This document shows positions 55,585-64,000 of a DNA stretch of 64,000 nt, piece by piece (positions within the stretch are counted from its first letter, which is position 1; each line of letters begins with the position of its first letter). Source of the stretch: DATFVA01 sp963747755 (lineage in GTDB: Bacteria; Bacteroidota; Ignavibacteria; Ignavibacteriales; Ignavibacteriaceae); contig CAVVGK010000011.1 in assembly GCA_963747755.1 (NCBI GenBank), positions 1 through 64,000 on the forward strand. Reading direction: 5' to 3'. The position numbers and the translations under genes were made by a program. The notes beneath the pieces were generated by a model. That model worked only from the letters and a program-made list of their open reading frames with translations. It did no database searches and was not told the DNA's origin.

Positions 55585-57098
55585 TTTCCAGGCTGACTGG
55601 CTCGCAAAATGGGCAGTGTATACTCCCACCCGTATGTTCATCAGGGAACATAACAGAGATATAAGCTGGACTTATGCAGACTTTAACCGAAGAGCTGAGT
55701 CATTTGCAGATTTCCTTACAGAAAAATATAAAATAAAAAAAGGGGACCGGATTGCCGTCTATTCCAAAAACAGCTCAGAACACGTCCTTCTTTTTAGTGC
55801 CTGCGTGAAGACGGGTGCAATATTAGTTCCTCTTAATTTCCGTCTTACCCCAAGAGAAATTAATACACTGATTGCCGACGCCGGACCTTTGTTATTCTAT
55901 TACGAAAATGAATTCAAATCAGCTTCAGAACAACTGGAGTTTCCTGCCGATACCATTAAATCAAAATTGTCTGAGGTTACCGAGTTCCTGTTTAATATAT
56001 GTGAATGAAGTAAGGCGGGGAATCCAAAGAGCATTCGATGAGAACGATCCGGTAATGGTCCTTTATACTGCCGGAACCACAGGGTTATCAAAGGGTGTTA
56101 TCATTACTCACAAAATGCTCTTCTGGAATTCTATAAACACAGGTTTGCGGCTTGATCTGAATTCATCCGATCACACTCAAAGCTTTGCACCTTTCTTCCA
56201 TACCGGCGGGTGGAATGTTTTATTTACCCCATTTATGCGTCATGGAGCTTCACACACACTTCTAACACATTTTGATGCTGACCTGATCCTTCAGCTTATG
56301 GATAAGGAGAAAGCAACAATACTTTTCGGTGTACCGACAATGCTTCAGATGATGTCAGATTCACCCCTGTTTGAAAATACGGATCTTTCATCAGTGAGAT
56401 ACGCAATTGTTGGAGGTGCTCCAATGCCGATACCTCTCATTAATAAATGGCATGAAAAGGGTGTGTTTATAAGACAGGGATACGGATTAACAGAAGTTGG
56501 TCCTAATACCTTCTCACTCCACCAGGATGATGCAAAAAGGAAAAAAGGATCCATAGGTTTCCCTAATTTCTATATCGATGCAAAGATTGTGGATGCTAAA
56601 GGAGAAGATGCAGGCACGGATGAAGTAGGTGAACTCTGGATGAAATCGCCCGTAGTGACACCCGGCTACTGGGGGCAAGCGAAAGAGACGGCCGAAGCAA
56701 TAACAGACGGATGGTTCCACACCGGAGATATGATGAGAAAAGACAGCGACGGTTATTATTTCGTTGTTGACCGTAAAAAGAATATGTTCATCAGCGGAGG
56801 TGAAAATGTCTATCCTGCAGAGATAGAATCTTTTTTACTGACGAACGTAAATATCAAAGAGGCTGCGGTCATCGGAATTCCGGATGAAAAGTGGGGGGAA
56901 GTCGGCAAAGCATATATAGTATTGAAAACCGACTCTGAACTTACCCCGGAAGGAATCTTAGAATTCTGCAGAGGAAACCTTGCTAAATATAAAATACCCA
57001 AATTCGTTCAATTGATCGAAGAACTACCCCAAAATGATGCGGGCAAAATAGACAGAAAAAAATTATTACAGCTTAATTCTGATTCAATAAATAACTAA
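55577..57098 (+). pseudogene. AMP-forming acyl-CoA ligase, frameshifted
   Basis: The first frame (55577-56008) gives the N-terminal 143 residues, through VPLNFRLTPREINTLIADAG. The second frame, +1 relative to it, resumes at about 55990 and runs to 57098 with all later motifs: YTAGTTGLSKGV (P-loop), YGLTEVG, GWFHTGDM, DRKKNMFISGGENVYPAEIE and DAGKIDRKKLL. The joined length is 1522 nt (3n+1), normal for a ligase of about 506 residues, so a single indel between about 55960 and 56005 broke one gene. GGGGAGG precedes the start. Whether the lesion is biological or an assembly error is not decidable here. Activates a carboxylic acid to its CoA ester. Confidence 0.88.
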
Positions 57099-57130
57099 AT
57101 AATTCAATAACAACAGTACCAGGAGAAAAT

Positions 57131-57895
57131 ATGAAAAAGCTTTTTGTTCTATCACTTTTAATGAGCTTTTCACTGCTGCTTGTATCATGCAGCAAAGATG
57201 ACAACACCGTAACTCCCCCCGCACCGACCTATAAGATCAGCGGAACAGTTGCAGATGCAGAGGGTAACTTCCTCGCCGATATTACGGTAAACTTAACCGG
57301 AGATGCCCAGGAAACAACAACAACAGACGCATCGGGTGCTTATACATTCGAAGCTCTTAATTCGGGATCAGACTTTACAGTTACAGTGTCCTCACCGGAT
57401 TATGATTTTGAGACTGAAAGCATGAATATTACCGGTTTGAGCCAGGATGAAACAGTTGATTTTACTGCAAAAGACGGCATTGTAGGCGTATGGCTGTCAG
57501 CAGGTGCAAATGTTGCCCCTCTTCTTAATGCAATTTTCCAGGGCGTAGGTGGAGTGGATACAATTTATGCCACATTCAACTCGGATAATACTTACACAGT
57601 TCGCCAGGTTAACGGCGATGCAACAGTTATCAACTATGCAGGAACCTATTCAAATTCAAAATCAACTGTAGGTAATATTTATAAGATAGTTGCTGACCAG
57701 ACATCACCATCAGTTGCAACATCTGAAGGTATATATGAAGTCGATAGATCTCAGTCCCCTCATTTTTTGCAGTACGAAGTAGTGCTTACTTCAGGAACAC
57801 AAAACGTTGCTCCAACGCCTGAAGACGGTTTCGGCAGCACAAACGGAGGTGCATTCGGCAATACAAACGTTCAAAAATATATCAGGATTCAATAA
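57131..57895 (+). CDS. Lipoprotein with carboxypeptidase-regulatory-like domain
   Basis: 254 residues. Lipobox LLVSC (Cys near 20), then a short Pro-rich linker. A CarboxypepD_reg-like beta-sandwich spans about 33-115, from YKISGTVADAEGNFLADITV to VDFTAKDG. The C-terminal domain (about 117-254) is unassigned and ends KYIRIQ. AGGAG precedes the start. It lies 32 bp after the acyl-CoA ligase and may be the last gene of that operon, or belong with the porin-like gene that follows the repeat. Confidence 0.75.
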   Translation: MKKLFVLSLLMSFSLLLVSCSKDDNTVTPPAPTYKISGTVADAEGNFLADITVNLTGDAQETTTTDASGAYTFEALNSGSDFTVTVSSPDYDFETESMNITGLSQDETVDFTAKDGIVGVWLSAGANVAPLLNAIFQGVGGVDTIYATFNSDNTYTVRQVNGDATVINYAGTYSNSKSTVGNIYKIVADQTSPSVATSEGIYEVDRSQSPHFLQYEVVLTSGTQNVAPTPEDGFGSTNGGAFGNTNVQKYIRIQ

Positions 57896-57932
57896 TTGAA
57901 ACAGCAGAAGAGGCTGTCCTGACAATGCGTAT

Positions 57933-57999
57933 TGTCATTTCGACCGAAGAGAGAAATCCTTATAAAGATTTCTAGTTTGAAGACTCACTCGAAATGACA
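57933..57999. repeat. Palindromic interspersed repeat
   Basis: TGTCATTTCGA (57933-57943) and TCGAAATGACA (57989-57999) are perfect inverted arms. A second pair AGAAATC/GATTTCT (57952-57958, 57967-57973) sits inside, giving a long hairpin. The sequence matches a repeat type I recall as common in Bacteroidota and related genomes (GTCATTTCGAC...GAGAAATC). Confidence 0.8.
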
Positions 58000-58049
58000 G
58001 TTACCGATGTTTGAAACAGCCTACTCTGTATATTCTAAAAGGTAAGAAG

Positions 58050-59600
58050 ATGAAAATCATTTATATAACTATACTTAGTCTCTTACTTAGTCTGCCTATT
58101 TCTGCCCAGAATAAATGGAATTTTGACGATTACAAAGTTCCCGCTGACCCCGTTAATGAATTCCAGGCACTCGCTTATTTCTATACTCATATGGTAAACC
58201 AGAATTTTTATGCCGAAAATGACTTGCTGAAGGGCCAGATCGTGGGACGCTTATTCAGCAGCAATACAACCATAACCGGCGGCGGGGCATCATATTTTGA
58301 ACAAAGATTGGTCCCGTTCTTCATATACCAGCCGAAACTTCTAAACAATAGGGCAATCCTTCGGGCATCGTTTGAGATCGACTGGACATGGGGTGATGCT
58401 TCTTATGGTGTCGGTGGAAATTTCGGATCGGCATTCAGCGCAGACCAGGTAAATATTCAGACTCAAAATGTTGAACTTGAACTCATCCCTGCAAAGGACT
58501 GGGCAATAAATCTTGGACTTCAGAGATTGTTCGACACTCCTTACAACCCATATAGAACAACAGTCGGTACAATGACTAGTACAGCCTATCGGCTGATGTA
58601 CTGGGGAAGTGATGGAGTTGGGATTTCTTTAAGGCACGATGGTGACTATTCACGCTTTAAGGCAGGATTCTATCAGCTCTATGAGAATAATGTTCATCAA
58701 ATTGATGATGTTACACTTTCGGAAGCTATTTACGAGCAGGATATCACCCCTGTATGGCGGCAGGGATTATCATTCTGGTATGTGTATGACAGGGCTAATG
58801 GCGAAGGCGGAGTGTCAGTGCTTGGCGAAGGACTCACTAGTCTGCTTAACGACTATAATGGTACTTTCAAATTCAACCTCGGTGGATTACCGTATCGGGC
58901 CGATCTCTTCTGGCTTGGAACATATGGAAATGTTAATCCTGAATTTACTCTCGGCCGCTGGAGTATTAACGCATTCGCAGTAGCGAACTTCGGTACTGTA
59001 AGTACTTTCCAGACTAACGAGTACAAAAAGGCTGTTGATGTTCTGGGGCTCGGGTCAAACTTAAGAGCTGGATACAAATACGGACAAACTGTAGAGGACG
59101 CAGTCACTCTTGATGTTCTTTTTACCACCGGAGATGAGAACGGACTAAAAGACGATACATACAACGGCGTTATTACAGGCAATACCTGGGGATCCCCCGG
59201 TGGATTAAATATCTCAACCGGATCTTATATTCTTTATCCCCATGGCAATGTTGTGAACCGTTATATTGCAGCTGTTGCGGATCTTTCTAATACCGGACTG
59301 GGGCAAATAGGCGGTACGATAAATTTCTCAAAATCGATCATACCCAATAAATTCTATGCGAAAGTGGGTTTTGCAGCCGCACAGAGCCTATATGAACCGG
59401 AAGACGGCGGTAAAACAATCGGAACAGAAGCAAATATTAAGATTGCCTATCTGCCTGCAGTATTTATGAATATCGAACTTCACGGAGCCTATTTGTGGCT
59501 GGGTGATTTTTACGATAGTCCCAAAATGAATGGAAATAAAACCGTGAGACCGGAAAATGCATATACGTTTTTCCTTCTCTTTAAATGGTTGATGTTCTGA
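58050..59600 (+). CDS. Porin-like outer-membrane beta-barrel protein
   Basis: 516 residues from the ATG at 58050, which gives a signal peptide (MKIIYITILSLLLSLPISAQ); an upstream in-frame extension lacks one. The rest is rich in alternating aromatic/polar strands, for example ASFEIDWTWGDASYGVG and WAINLGLQRLFDTPYNPYRT, and ends in aromatic FFLLFKWLMF, as expected for an outer-membrane barrel of about 16-18 strands. Family not identified; a solute channel is likely. It follows the palindromic repeat and precedes an alpha/beta-hydrolase lipoprotein. Confidence 0.7.
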   Translation: MKIIYITILSLLLSLPISAQNKWNFDDYKVPADPVNEFQALAYFYTHMVNQNFYAENDLLKGQIVGRLFSSNTTITGGGASYFEQRLVPFFIYQPKLLNNRAILRASFEIDWTWGDASYGVGGNFGSAFSADQVNIQTQNVELELIPAKDWAINLGLQRLFDTPYNPYRTTVGTMTSTAYRLMYWGSDGVGISLRHDGDYSRFKAGFYQLYENNVHQIDDVTLSEAIYEQDITPVWRQGLSFWYVYDRANGEGGVSVLGEGLTSLLNDYNGTFKFNLGGLPYRADLFWLGTYGNVNPEFTLGRWSINAFAVANFGTVSTFQTNEYKKAVDVLGLGSNLRAGYKYGQTVEDAVTLDVLFTTGDENGLKDDTYNGVITGNTWGSPGGLNISTGSYILYPHGNVVNRYIAAVADLSNTGLGQIGGTINFSKSIIPNKFYAKVGFAAAQSLYEPEDGGKTIGTEANIKIAYLPAVFMNIELHGAYLWLGDFYDSPKMNGNKTVRPENAYTFFLLFKWLMF

Positions 59601-59624
59601 AAATAAAAATAATGTGAGATAACA

Positions 59625-60569
59625 ATGAAAAGACTACTTATTATTTTATTTGCCTCTGCTCTTTTAATTGCATCAGGATGCTCACCATACGGGAATTTAA
59701 GCATAATGAACTTTGATGAACTGAACTATCCCTACCCCGTTAAGAAAGCTGTGCTTTCGGATGATATAACCCTTGCTTACGTGGATGAAGGCACAGGAGA
59801 CCAGACCATAATTTTTGTGCACGGTTTGGGCAGCTACCTGCCGGCGTGGGAGAAAAATATCGACGGGTTGAAACAAAATTACAGGTGCATTGCAATTGAT
59901 CTGCCGGGCTATGGAAAATCTTCAAAGGCTGTACATAGCGGCACGATGGAGTTTTACGCTGACGTTATTAAATCCTTTATAGATAAGCTGGGACTGCGGA
60001 AGGCTGTGATAGCCGGGCACTCTATGGGAGGACAAATCGCCATGGTCATGGCACTGAAATATCCTGATTATGTTGATAAGCTGGTACTCGTTTCCCCTGC
60101 AGGTATTGAGACATTTACTGAAGGACAGAAGGAATGGTTCAGAAATGTAATGACTGTTGCCGGAGTTAAGAATACTTCGGTTCAGCAGATAAGGGCAAAC
60201 CTGACTGCCAATTTCTACAACCTTCACGATGATGCTGAATTTATGATTACCGATAGAATTGCTATGAGAGATGCAGAATATTTTGATAATTATTGCTATA
60301 CAGTTGTTCAGTCGGTTAAAGGCATGATCGACCAGCCGGTGTATGATTTTCTTCCGGAGATTAAGCAGAAAACCCTTATTCTATTCGGTGAAAATGACAA
60401 TCTTATCCCGAATCCCTATCTGAACCCGGGCTTTACGGCAGACATCGGCAAAACCGCAACAGAACGAATTCCTGATTCCAAACTGATTGTAGTTCCTTCC
60501 TGCGGACATTTTGTGCAATTTGAAAAGTCTGATGTTTTCAATAATGCTGTTAGGGATTTCCTGAAATAA
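59625..60569 (+). CDS. Alpha/beta-hydrolase lipoprotein
   Basis: 314 residues with a lipobox IASGC near residue 19. Typical segments are IIFVHGLGSYLPAWEKN (oxyanion HG), the nucleophile elbow AGHSMGGQIA with Ser near 132, and a C-terminal VPSCGHFVQFEKS with the catalytic His; the acid is probably in FGENDNLIPNP. It is envelope-anchored, so it may hydrolyse extracellular or periplasmic esters, possibly feeding the acid uptake and CoA activation encoded upstream. Followed by a terminator. Confidence 0.88.
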   Translation: MKRLLIILFASALLIASGCSPYGNLSIMNFDELNYPYPVKKAVLSDDITLAYVDEGTGDQTIIFVHGLGSYLPAWEKNIDGLKQNYRCIAIDLPGYGKSSKAVHSGTMEFYADVIKSFIDKLGLRKAVIAGHSMGGQIAMVMALKYPDYVDKLVLVSPAGIETFTEGQKEWFRNVMTVAGVKNTSVQQIRANLTANFYNLHDDAEFMITDRIAMRDAEYFDNYCYTVVQSVKGMIDQPVYDFLPEIKQKTLILFGENDNLIPNPYLNPGFTADIGKTATERIPDSKLIVVPSCGHFVQFEKSDVFNNAVRDFLK

Positions 60570-60599
60570 GAGCTTAAAGTATATTATTCTTCATAAAAG

Positions 60600-60633
60600 A
60601 AAGGCCGTATTATTCTGCGGCCTTTTCTATTTT
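60600..60633 (+). terminator. Rho-independent terminator after the hydrolase gene
   Basis: AAAGGCCG (60600-60607) pairs with CGGCCTTT (60618-60625) around a 10-nt loop, followed by TTCTATTTT. It lies 30 bp past the stop. Confidence 0.85.
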
Positions 60634-60689
60634 AAATTGAATATCTAACAATCATTAAATATATTTGCTTCAATTATAATGAGGGTTCA

Positions 60690-62294
60690 ATGACATTCGA
60701 CAGTGATCTTAAATCGATCCAGGAAGCACGACACCTGGCAGCAAAAGCAAAGGAAGCGCAGCTTGAATTCAGTCACTTCCCGCAGCAGCAGGTCGATGCA
60801 ATCGTAAAAGCCATGGCAGAGGCAGGTTATGCTGCCGCAGAACGATTGGCCAGGATGGCTGTTGATGAGAGCGGGTTCGGAAAGTACGAAGATAAAATAA
60901 TAAAGAACCGCTTCGCGACGAAAAATGTTTATGAATCCATTAAGGATCTGAAGACCGCAGGTATCATCGATATTGAAGCCAATGGAAAGATCCTGAAGAT
61001 AGGCGTGCCGATGGGGGTGGTTTGTGCGCTGGTACCTTCCACCAATCCAACTTCTACTGCTATGTTCAAAGCATTGATTTCGCTCAAATGCAGAAATGCT
61101 ATCGTGGTAAGTCCTCATCCACGTACCGCAAAGTGTACAGCGGAAGCATTAAAAATACTTTCGGATGCTGCTGTTTCAGCGGGCGCACCTGAGGGATTGA
61201 TACAGTGTTTGTCGGAACCAACCATTGAAGGCACCGAAGCACTTATGCACGATAAAAATATAGCAGTGATCCTTGCTACCGGCAGTACACCTATGGTTAA
61301 GGCAGCATATAGTGCAGGTAAGCCTGCTTACGGTGTTGGTTCGGGAAATGTGCCTGCTTTTATTGAAAGATCAGCTGATTATAGAAAGGCAGTTGCGGAT
61401 ATCATGTACGGTACCACTTTCGATAATGGAACTCTCTGCTCATCCGAACAGGCAATGATTGTTGATCTTCCGTTACGGGATAAAGTAATTGAAGAAGTAA
61501 AAAGTAATGGCGGGTATTTTGTCAATGCAGAGGAAAAAGAGAAGCTGGCAAAGGCTATTCAAAAGGATTTCAGGATAAACCCCGCTATAGTCGGACAGTC
61601 GGCAGAGTTCATTGCAAACAATGCCGGATTTAAGGTACCCGAAGGTACCAGGGTGCTTATGGCTGAATGTTTTGAGGTAGGGAAAAGTGAACCCCTTTCG
61701 ATGGAGAAACTTTCGCCTATACTTGCATTTTACAGTGTTGATGGATGGCTTGAAGGATGTCACCGCTGTATTGATCTGTTAAACTTCGGGGGGATAGGTC
61801 ATACGATGGCAATTCACTCCAACGATGAACCGGTAATAATGAAATTCGCACTCGAAAAACCGGCATTCAGAATCCTTGTGAATACAGTTGCCTCGGTAGG
61901 TGCAGTGGGATACACTACCGCATTGAACCCTTCTATGACACTAGGCCCCGGCACGATCGGCGGATCAATAATATCCGACAATATAACTGCAAAACATCTG
62001 ATGAACATTAAAGCTCTTGCATTTGAAACCAGCCCTGTGAATCCCGGTCGGTCCGTCACATCATTTAAAACGCAGATGGAGATGGGCGGTAAAAGCAGTT
62101 TCATGATGGAGATTGAAGAGAGATTAAGAGCAAGGGCAGGCAATCCGAGTTTCGAAGGAAAGCAGGTTGTTCAGCCGAAACCTGAAAGGATTCTTTCATC
62201 TCAGAAAAAGGAAGAACCCAAACCTCCGGCTAAACTAGGTGAAGGCATTTCCAGAGAAAACGTCGACAAGATACTCCGTGACTTTAAATATTAG
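60690..62294 (+). CDS. CoA-acylating aldehyde dehydrogenase with encapsulation-peptide-like tail
   Basis: 534 residues of the AdhE/EutE-type acylating branch, converting an aldehyde to acyl-CoA with NAD(P)+. Markers are VPSTNPTSTAMFKALI (about 115-130), SPHPRTAKC, the nucleophile Cys250 in TFDNGTLCSSEQ, and FGGIGHTMAIH. The enzyme core ends near residue 490. It is followed by a Pro/Lys/Glu-rich linker (about 492-515) and the amphipathic helix ISRENVDKILRDF at the C-terminus. Such a linker-helix resembles peptides that target enzymes to bacterial microcompartments. No shell genes lie in this window. AGGG precedes the ATG by six bases. Confidence 0.9.
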   Translation: MTFDSDLKSIQEARHLAAKAKEAQLEFSHFPQQQVDAIVKAMAEAGYAAAERLARMAVDESGFGKYEDKIIKNRFATKNVYESIKDLKTAGIIDIEANGKILKIGVPMGVVCALVPSTNPTSTAMFKALISLKCRNAIVVSPHPRTAKCTAEALKILSDAAVSAGAPEGLIQCLSEPTIEGTEALMHDKNIAVILATGSTPMVKAAYSAGKPAYGVGSGNVPAFIERSADYRKAVADIMYGTTFDNGTLCSSEQAMIVDLPLRDKVIEEVKSNGGYFVNAEEKEKLAKAIQKDFRINPAIVGQSAEFIANNAGFKVPEGTRVLMAECFEVGKSEPLSMEKLSPILAFYSVDGWLEGCHRCIDLLNFGGIGHTMAIHSNDEPVIMKFALEKPAFRILVNTVASVGAVGYTTALNPSMTLGPGTIGGSIISDNITAKHLMNIKALAFETSPVNPGRSVTSFKTQMEMGGKSSFMMEIEERLRARAGNPSFEGKQVVQPKPERILSSQKKEEPKPPAKLGEGISRENVDKILRDFKY

Positions 62295-62309
62295 ATTGAA
62301 TATTCCTGA

Positions 62310-63903
62310 TCACTTGAGCAGCAGCAGCTTCCTTACCGCAGAATATTTCCCCGCTGTTAATCTATAGATATAAACACCGCTTGGAAGTGTACTTCCGTTA
62401 AATGTGATCTCATATATCCCTGCAGGTTTTTCTTGGTCAACTAAAGAAGATACTTCCCTTCCAAGGATATCAAAAATCTTTAATGATACGAATCTCTTCT
62501 CAGGTATCTCGTATCTGATAGTTGTTGAAGGATTAAATGGATTGGGATAATTCTGAAGAAGAGCAAAACTGTGTGAAGAACTGAAATCATCATTCTTATT
62601 TCCAGTTATGCCGCCGCCATTAGTAGTATTAAGTATTGTGCCGTATAATCCGGCTATCCAACCCTGTTTATTGTTTGTAAAAAACACTGAAGTTAAATCT
62701 TCTATGGTACCGCTGTTCTGTACTCCCCAGGATGTTCCTCCATCGGAAGTCTTAAGAATCAGACCATCTTCTCCAACAGCCCACCCGTTATTTTCATCTG
62801 TAAAATGACATGAATACAGAAATTCCGGTCCACCGCCAATACTTTGAGTTATCCAGGTTTCACCACAATCTGTAGTTTTAATAATATTTCTGCCAGGTCC
62901 AACAGCCCAACCTGTGCTGTCATTTACGAACCGGACTTCATCGAATGAATATGTCGTTGGATAGCTACTCCATAATTGTCCACCATCGACTGTTTTTAAT
63001 AATGTACCGTAATAGCCCGCAATAAATCCTACATTCTCATTTATAAAATATACAGATAACAGTGGATCATTCGTTCCGCTTATCGCCTCCATCGGAAGTT
63101 TTCAGTATTGTTCCGTCATATCCTGCTATATAACCACTTGATGCATCAGTAAAGAAAACACAGTTGAGGTTATTAAAGGAAGGACATGGTTTCTGTTCCC
63201 AGGAATCACCGCCGTCTGTTGATTTAAAGATAGTCCCGTCAAACCCCACTGTCCAGCCTGTATTATTATCAACGAAGCAGACAGACGATAATTTATTCCA
63301 GTTTGAGGAAACCTTTATTATCCAGTTTGTTCCACCATTGGTCGTCTTCAGGATTGTTTTTTGGTCACCTACCGCCCAGCCTAAACTATCATTAAGGAAT
63401 TGTACAGAATATAATGCCACTGAACACCCGCTAATCTGATTCACCCAGCTTTCACCGCTGTCAGTCGTTTTTAATATTATGCCGCTGTCACCAATGATCC
63501 AGCCCACTTCAGGATTAATAAAATAAACAGAACACAACGAGCGGGAAGTTACAAGTCCAGCATCAAACCATTCCTCGCCGCCGTTGGTCGTACGTAAACA
63601 TAACCCTTCGGTATTATGGTAGGAATAACCTGCCGCCCACCCGTTGTTCTGATCAGTAAAACAAATTGAGTTTATTTGTTCAGGCTTGTTTTTTCTTTGG
63701 ATGAGCCAGGATTCTCCCGAATTTGTAGTTTTGACGATAACACCATTTGACCCGGCCGCCCAGCCTGTTTCATTATTAATAAAGCAGGCTGCAGAAAGAT
63801 GAGATCCTGTTGGTAAAGGACTTTGATGAACCCATTGCCCAAAAGTACCTCGGGCTCCGGGAAGTATCATGAAAAGGTATAACGATAAATAAGATAATTT
63901 CAT
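62310..63903 (-). pseudogene. Ycf48-repeat T9SS protein, frameshifted
   Basis: The 5' frame (63067-63903) has a signal peptide and repeats such as GWAAGSNGVIVKTTNSGESW, ending GTILKTSDGGDKRNE-stop. The 3' frame (62310-63092) continues the same repeats (GYYGTLLKTVDGGQLW) and ends with a type A sorting domain (LLQNYPNPFNPSTTIRYEIP ... VRKLLLLK). The joined length is 1594 nt (3n+1). At the join the usual DSWE of the repeat is missing. A 14-nt deletion between short direct copies of GAGGCGATA would explain it, but only one copy remains, so that is a guess. Surface or secreted protein of unknown ligand. Confidence 0.85.
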
Positions 63904-64000
63904 TTTATTAGCCTATCTAATAATATACAAGAAGAATTTCAAAAATATTAGCCTGCTGTAGTGTTCCCTCCGTTCTACTTTTCCCCAATGGGATATATCT
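63904..64000. other. Right edge, no gene seen
   Basis: Upstream region of the minus-strand Ycf48-repeat gene. Nothing else recognised. Confidence 0.4.

Overview
The window looks like chromosomal DNA of an Ignavibacteria-type bacterium (Bacteroidota/Chlorobi/Ignavibacteriota group). Evidence: four secreted proteins end in type A type-IX-secretion (T9SS) sorting domains with the NYPNPFNPST signature typical of that group. The gene complement is Gram-negative (an Omp85 protein, SurA-like chaperones, an Sct/Wza-like SLBB protein). The omega subunit and CoaBC have Bacteroidota-like features, and base composition is moderately AT-rich. No tRNA, rRNA, CRISPR array, phage or insertion sequence was seen. 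The taxonomic call is inference from gene content.

Layout. 463-3678 (minus): surface polysaccharide genes (outer membrane protein, rfbB, SLBB export protein). 3898-15086 (minus): housekeeping genes: DUF1460 amidase, dnaB, type-4 uracil-DNA glycosylase, the conserved yicC-gmk-rpoZ-coaBC run, an Omp85 protein, an L,D-transpeptidase-fold protein plus lipoprotein, and pyrH-frr. 15190-17851 (minus): ribosomal operon rplM-rpsI-rpsB-tsf, closed by a clear terminator. 18267-19694 (minus): two envelope proteins. 19928-26962 (plus): NAD-epimerase, deoxyhypusine-synthase-like enzyme, ppk1, Mrp-type Fe-S carrier, NifU-type scaffold and an AI-2E-family permease. 26959-32641 (minus): a membrane protein, a MoxR ATPase and three consecutive periplasmic PpiC/SurA-type proteins. 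32757-36850 (minus): a frameshifted subtilisin with a T9SS tail, and metG. 37033-48473: sparsely packed accessory DNA with a lone receiver, a PD-(D/E)XK nuclease-like protein, two large T9SS proteins, a truncated alpha/beta-hydrolase start and a TrmB-type regulator. 48474-51401 (plus): a LiaF-like membrane protein, a LytS-type kinase and a LytTR response regulator, with an 11-bp tandem repeat in front of the last gene. 51687-62294 (plus): a GbsR/MarR-type regulator, then SDR reductase, atypical KAS III, Na+/solute symporter, frameshifted acyl-CoA ligase, lipoprotein, porin-like protein, lipoprotein alpha/beta-hydrolase and CoA-acylating aldehyde dehydrogenase. 62310-63903 (minus): a frameshifted T9SS protein built of Ycf48-like repeats.

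Most unusual points. (1) The 51.6-57.1 kb cluster has nearly identical 28-bp operator-like sequences before the regulator gene and before fabG. Its KAS III keeps the nucleophilic Cys but lacks the His and Asn of the decarboxylating triad. (2) The aldehyde dehydrogenase has a proline-rich linker and terminal amphipathic helix resembling a microcompartment encapsulation peptide. (3) The YkuD-type protein has Ser in place of the catalytic Cys. (4) Four-plus copies of an 11-bp repeat precede the LytTR regulator gene. (5) Three genes are broken by frameshifts of the same sense (3n+1), which are either real lesions or assembly errors.
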